The notes beneath the pieces are model-generated. The model was not told the origin of the DNA, ran no database searches, and saw only the letters and a list, made by a program, of their open reading frames with translations. A stretch of 22,904 nt of DNA from Bradyrhizobium sp. CCH5-F6 (GTDB taxonomy: Bacteria; Pseudomonadota; Alphaproteobacteria; Rhizobiales; Xanthobacteraceae): NCBI RefSeq assembly GCF_001556045.1, contig NZ_LSIC01000066.1, positions 1 through 22,904 on the forward strand, written 5' to 3'. Of this stretch, positions 21,725 through 22,904 are shown piece by piece. Each line of letters begins with the position of its first letter. Within the stretch, counting starts at the first letter, position 1. The position numbers and the translations under genes were made by a program.

Positions 21725-21811
21725 CGTCATTGCGAGCGCAGCGAAGCAATCCAGAGTCTCTCCGCGGAAAGAGTCTGGATTGCTTCGTCGCAAGGGCTCC
21801 TCGCAATGACG
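21725..21811. repeat. Palindromic intergenic repeat element
   Basis: The 87-bp element has outer arms CGTCATTGCGAG (21725-21736) and CTCGCAATGACG (21800-21811), and inner arms GAAGCAATCCAGA (21743-21755) and TCTGGATTGCTTC (21774-21786). It is an almost complete palindrome. The sequence type recurs between genes in Bradyrhizobium and relatives (from memory). It sits between the convergent AMIN/TPR gene and fliP and may act as a two-way terminator. Confidence 0.85.
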
Positions 21812-21874
21812 GGGAGAGGTCGGGAGTTATCATTCAGAGCGGAGGGGGCGTCGATGATGTCGCCTGCATGCTCT

Positions 21875-22633
21875 TCATCCCCCGTAGCTCTGCACCAGGC
21901 TCCCCGCCACCAGCGACCAGCCGTCGACCAGCACGAAGAAGATCAGCTTGAACGGCAGCGAGATCGTCGCTGGCGGCAGCATCATCATGCCCATCGACAT
22001 CAGCACCGAGGCGACGACGAGGTCGATGATGAGGAAGGGGAGGAACAGCAAAAAGCCGATCTCGAAGGCGCGCTTCAATTCGGAGATCATGAAGGCGGGG
22101 ACGAGGATGCGCAAGGCGAGATCGTCGGGGGTGGCCGGCGGCGCCTCGCCGGACAGGTCCAGGAACAGCTTGAGGTCCTTCTCGCGCACGTTCTTCTGCA
22201 TGAAGCCGCGCAAGGGGACGGAGGCGCGCTGGAGCGCATCCTCGACGCCGATCTGGTTGGCGACGAGCGGACGGATGCCGTCGTCGTAGGACTTTTGCAG
22301 CACCGGCCCCATCACGAAGAAGGTGAGGAACATCGCCAGCGCAATGATCACCGAGTTCGGCGGGGCGGTGGCGGTGCCCAACGCGGTGCGCAGCAGCGAC
22401 AGCACCACCACGATACGCGTGAACGACGTCATCATGATCAGGATCGACGGCGCGATCGACAGCACCGTCAGCAGCGCGATCAGCTGGATCGCGCGCTCGG
22501 TGACGCCACCGCCACCCGCGCCGCCGCCGAGATTGATGCTGATGTCCTGGGCATGCGCCGGCATCGCGAGCGAGGCCGCGCCAACCAGGACAGAAAGGAA
22601 AAGAACTCTACGCGGGAGGGCCGGCAGCCTCAC
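21875..22633 (-). CDS. fliP: Flagellar type III export protein FliP
   Basis: FliP is a core subunit of the export gate in the inner membrane. The 252-residue protein has a cleavable signal peptide (LFLSVLVGAASLAMPAHA), unusual among gate proteins but normal for FliP. Family blocks are SFTRIVVVLSLLRTALGT (about 70-87), PPNSVIIALAMFLTFFVMGP (about 91-110), RILVPAFMISELKRAFEIGF and FLIIDLVVASVLMSMGMMMLPP near the C-terminus. The length is close to E. coli FliP (245). The start is GTG, overlapping the upstream fliO-like stop as GTGA, so translation is probably coupled. Confidence 0.97.
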   Translation of the reverse strand: MRLPALPRRVLFLSVLVGAASLAMPAHAQDISINLGGGAGGGGVTERAIQLIALLTVLSIAPSILIMMTSFTRIVVVLSLLRTALGTATAPPNSVIIALAMFLTFFVMGPVLQKSYDDGIRPLVANQIGVEDALQRASVPLRGFMQKNVREKDLKLFLDLSGEAPPATPDDLALRILVPAFMISELKRAFEIGFLLFLPFLIIDLVVASVLMSMGMMMLPPATISLPFKLIFFVLVDGWSLVAGSLVQSYGG

Positions 22634-22904
22634 GAAGACGGCTTCGGACGGCCGAGCAGTGAGGCCATCTCGTCTTCGAGGTTTTCAAAGCTGGTCTTTT
22701 CCACGGCCGGCTTTGCGGGCGGGGCCGGTGGCTCGCTGCGGGCGGCGCGCGGGGGAGTGGGCACCGGCTCCGGCGCAACCGGAGGCGCAATCGTTTCGCC
22801 GGCGGGGCGGCGCAGGGCAGCTTCCAGCCGCTGGGCCATTTCGGCGAGATTTTGCTCGGCGCTCGAGGGCGCAGGAGCAGGTGCCGGTGGCGGAGCGGGG
22901 GGAG
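22630..22904 (-). CDS. fliO: FliO-like flagellar protein, C-terminal part (runs off the window)
   Basis: An open frame without an upstream stop continues past the window end; only the last 90 or so residues are visible. They are Ala/Pro-rich with a helical AEQNLAEMAQRLEAALRRP segment and the ending FENLEDEMASLLGRPKPSS. This looks like the disordered cytoplasmic tail of alphaproteobacterial FliO, which has a membrane segment in its unseen N-terminal part. The assignment rests mainly on its place immediately upstream of fliP and on the Met-Ala-Gln-Arg-Leu-Glu-Ala-Ala pattern. FliO helps assemble the FliP gate complex. An internal ATG at 22839 is not thought to be the start. Confidence 0.75.
   Translation of the reverse strand, partial: PPAPPPAPAPAPSSAEQNLAEMAQRLEAALRRPAGETIAPPVAPEPVPTPPRAARSEPPAPPAKPAVEKTSFENLEDEMASLLGRPKPSS

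Noticed and set aside
1..22904. CRISPR arrays, tRNA or rRNA genes, insertion sequences or phage genes
   Set aside because: None was seen: no regularly spaced direct repeats, no cloverleaf or rRNA sequence and no transposase or integrase reading frame.

Overview
The window is a GC-rich stretch of an alphaproteobacterial chromosome, most like Bradyrhizobium or a close relative. The reasons are a very large flagellin (762 residues) with repeated middle modules, FlaF and FliX (alphaproteobacterial flagellar regulators), CtrA-type TTAA-N7-TTAA boxes beside sigma-54 promoters, and a palindromic intergenic repeat of a kind common in this group. The genus call is inference from protein resemblance; no search was run. 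The size of the flagellin fits the thick (subpolar) flagellum rather than the thin lateral one.

Left part (1-6490): flagellin gene with its own terminator, then flaF, a flaG-like gene on the minus strand, a minus-strand operon flgI-flgJ (rod-binding domain only)-flgN-like, and fliX divergent from flgI.

Middle part (6491-11058): a non-flagellar block. It holds two HxlR-type regulators, each divergent from an NAD(P)-binding oxidoreductase gene, on either side of dksA. The second module is followed by a 2-keto-4-pentenoate hydratase-like gene. dksA has a good sigma-70 promoter with a GC-rich discriminator and a strong terminator.

Right part (11059-22904): minus-strand operon flgF-flgG-flgA-flgH (distal rod, P-ring chaperone, L-ring). 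Divergent from it is a plus-strand series: fliL, fliM, a DUF6468-type membrane protein, a MotE-like protein and a 1246-residue periplasmic protein with AMIN-like and TPR regions. Convergent with that series are fliP and the 3' end of a fliO-like gene, which runs off the window.

Control logic: both divergent flagellar intergenic regions (flgI/fliX and flgF/fliL) carry a sigma-54 promoter facing the minus-strand rod/ring operon and a CtrA-type box facing the plus-strand early gene. This matches the Caulobacter-type cascade, in which CtrA drives early genes and FliX/FlbD with sigma-54 drive rod, ring and hook genes. CtrA-type boxes also precede the flagellin gene and the large AMIN/TPR gene.
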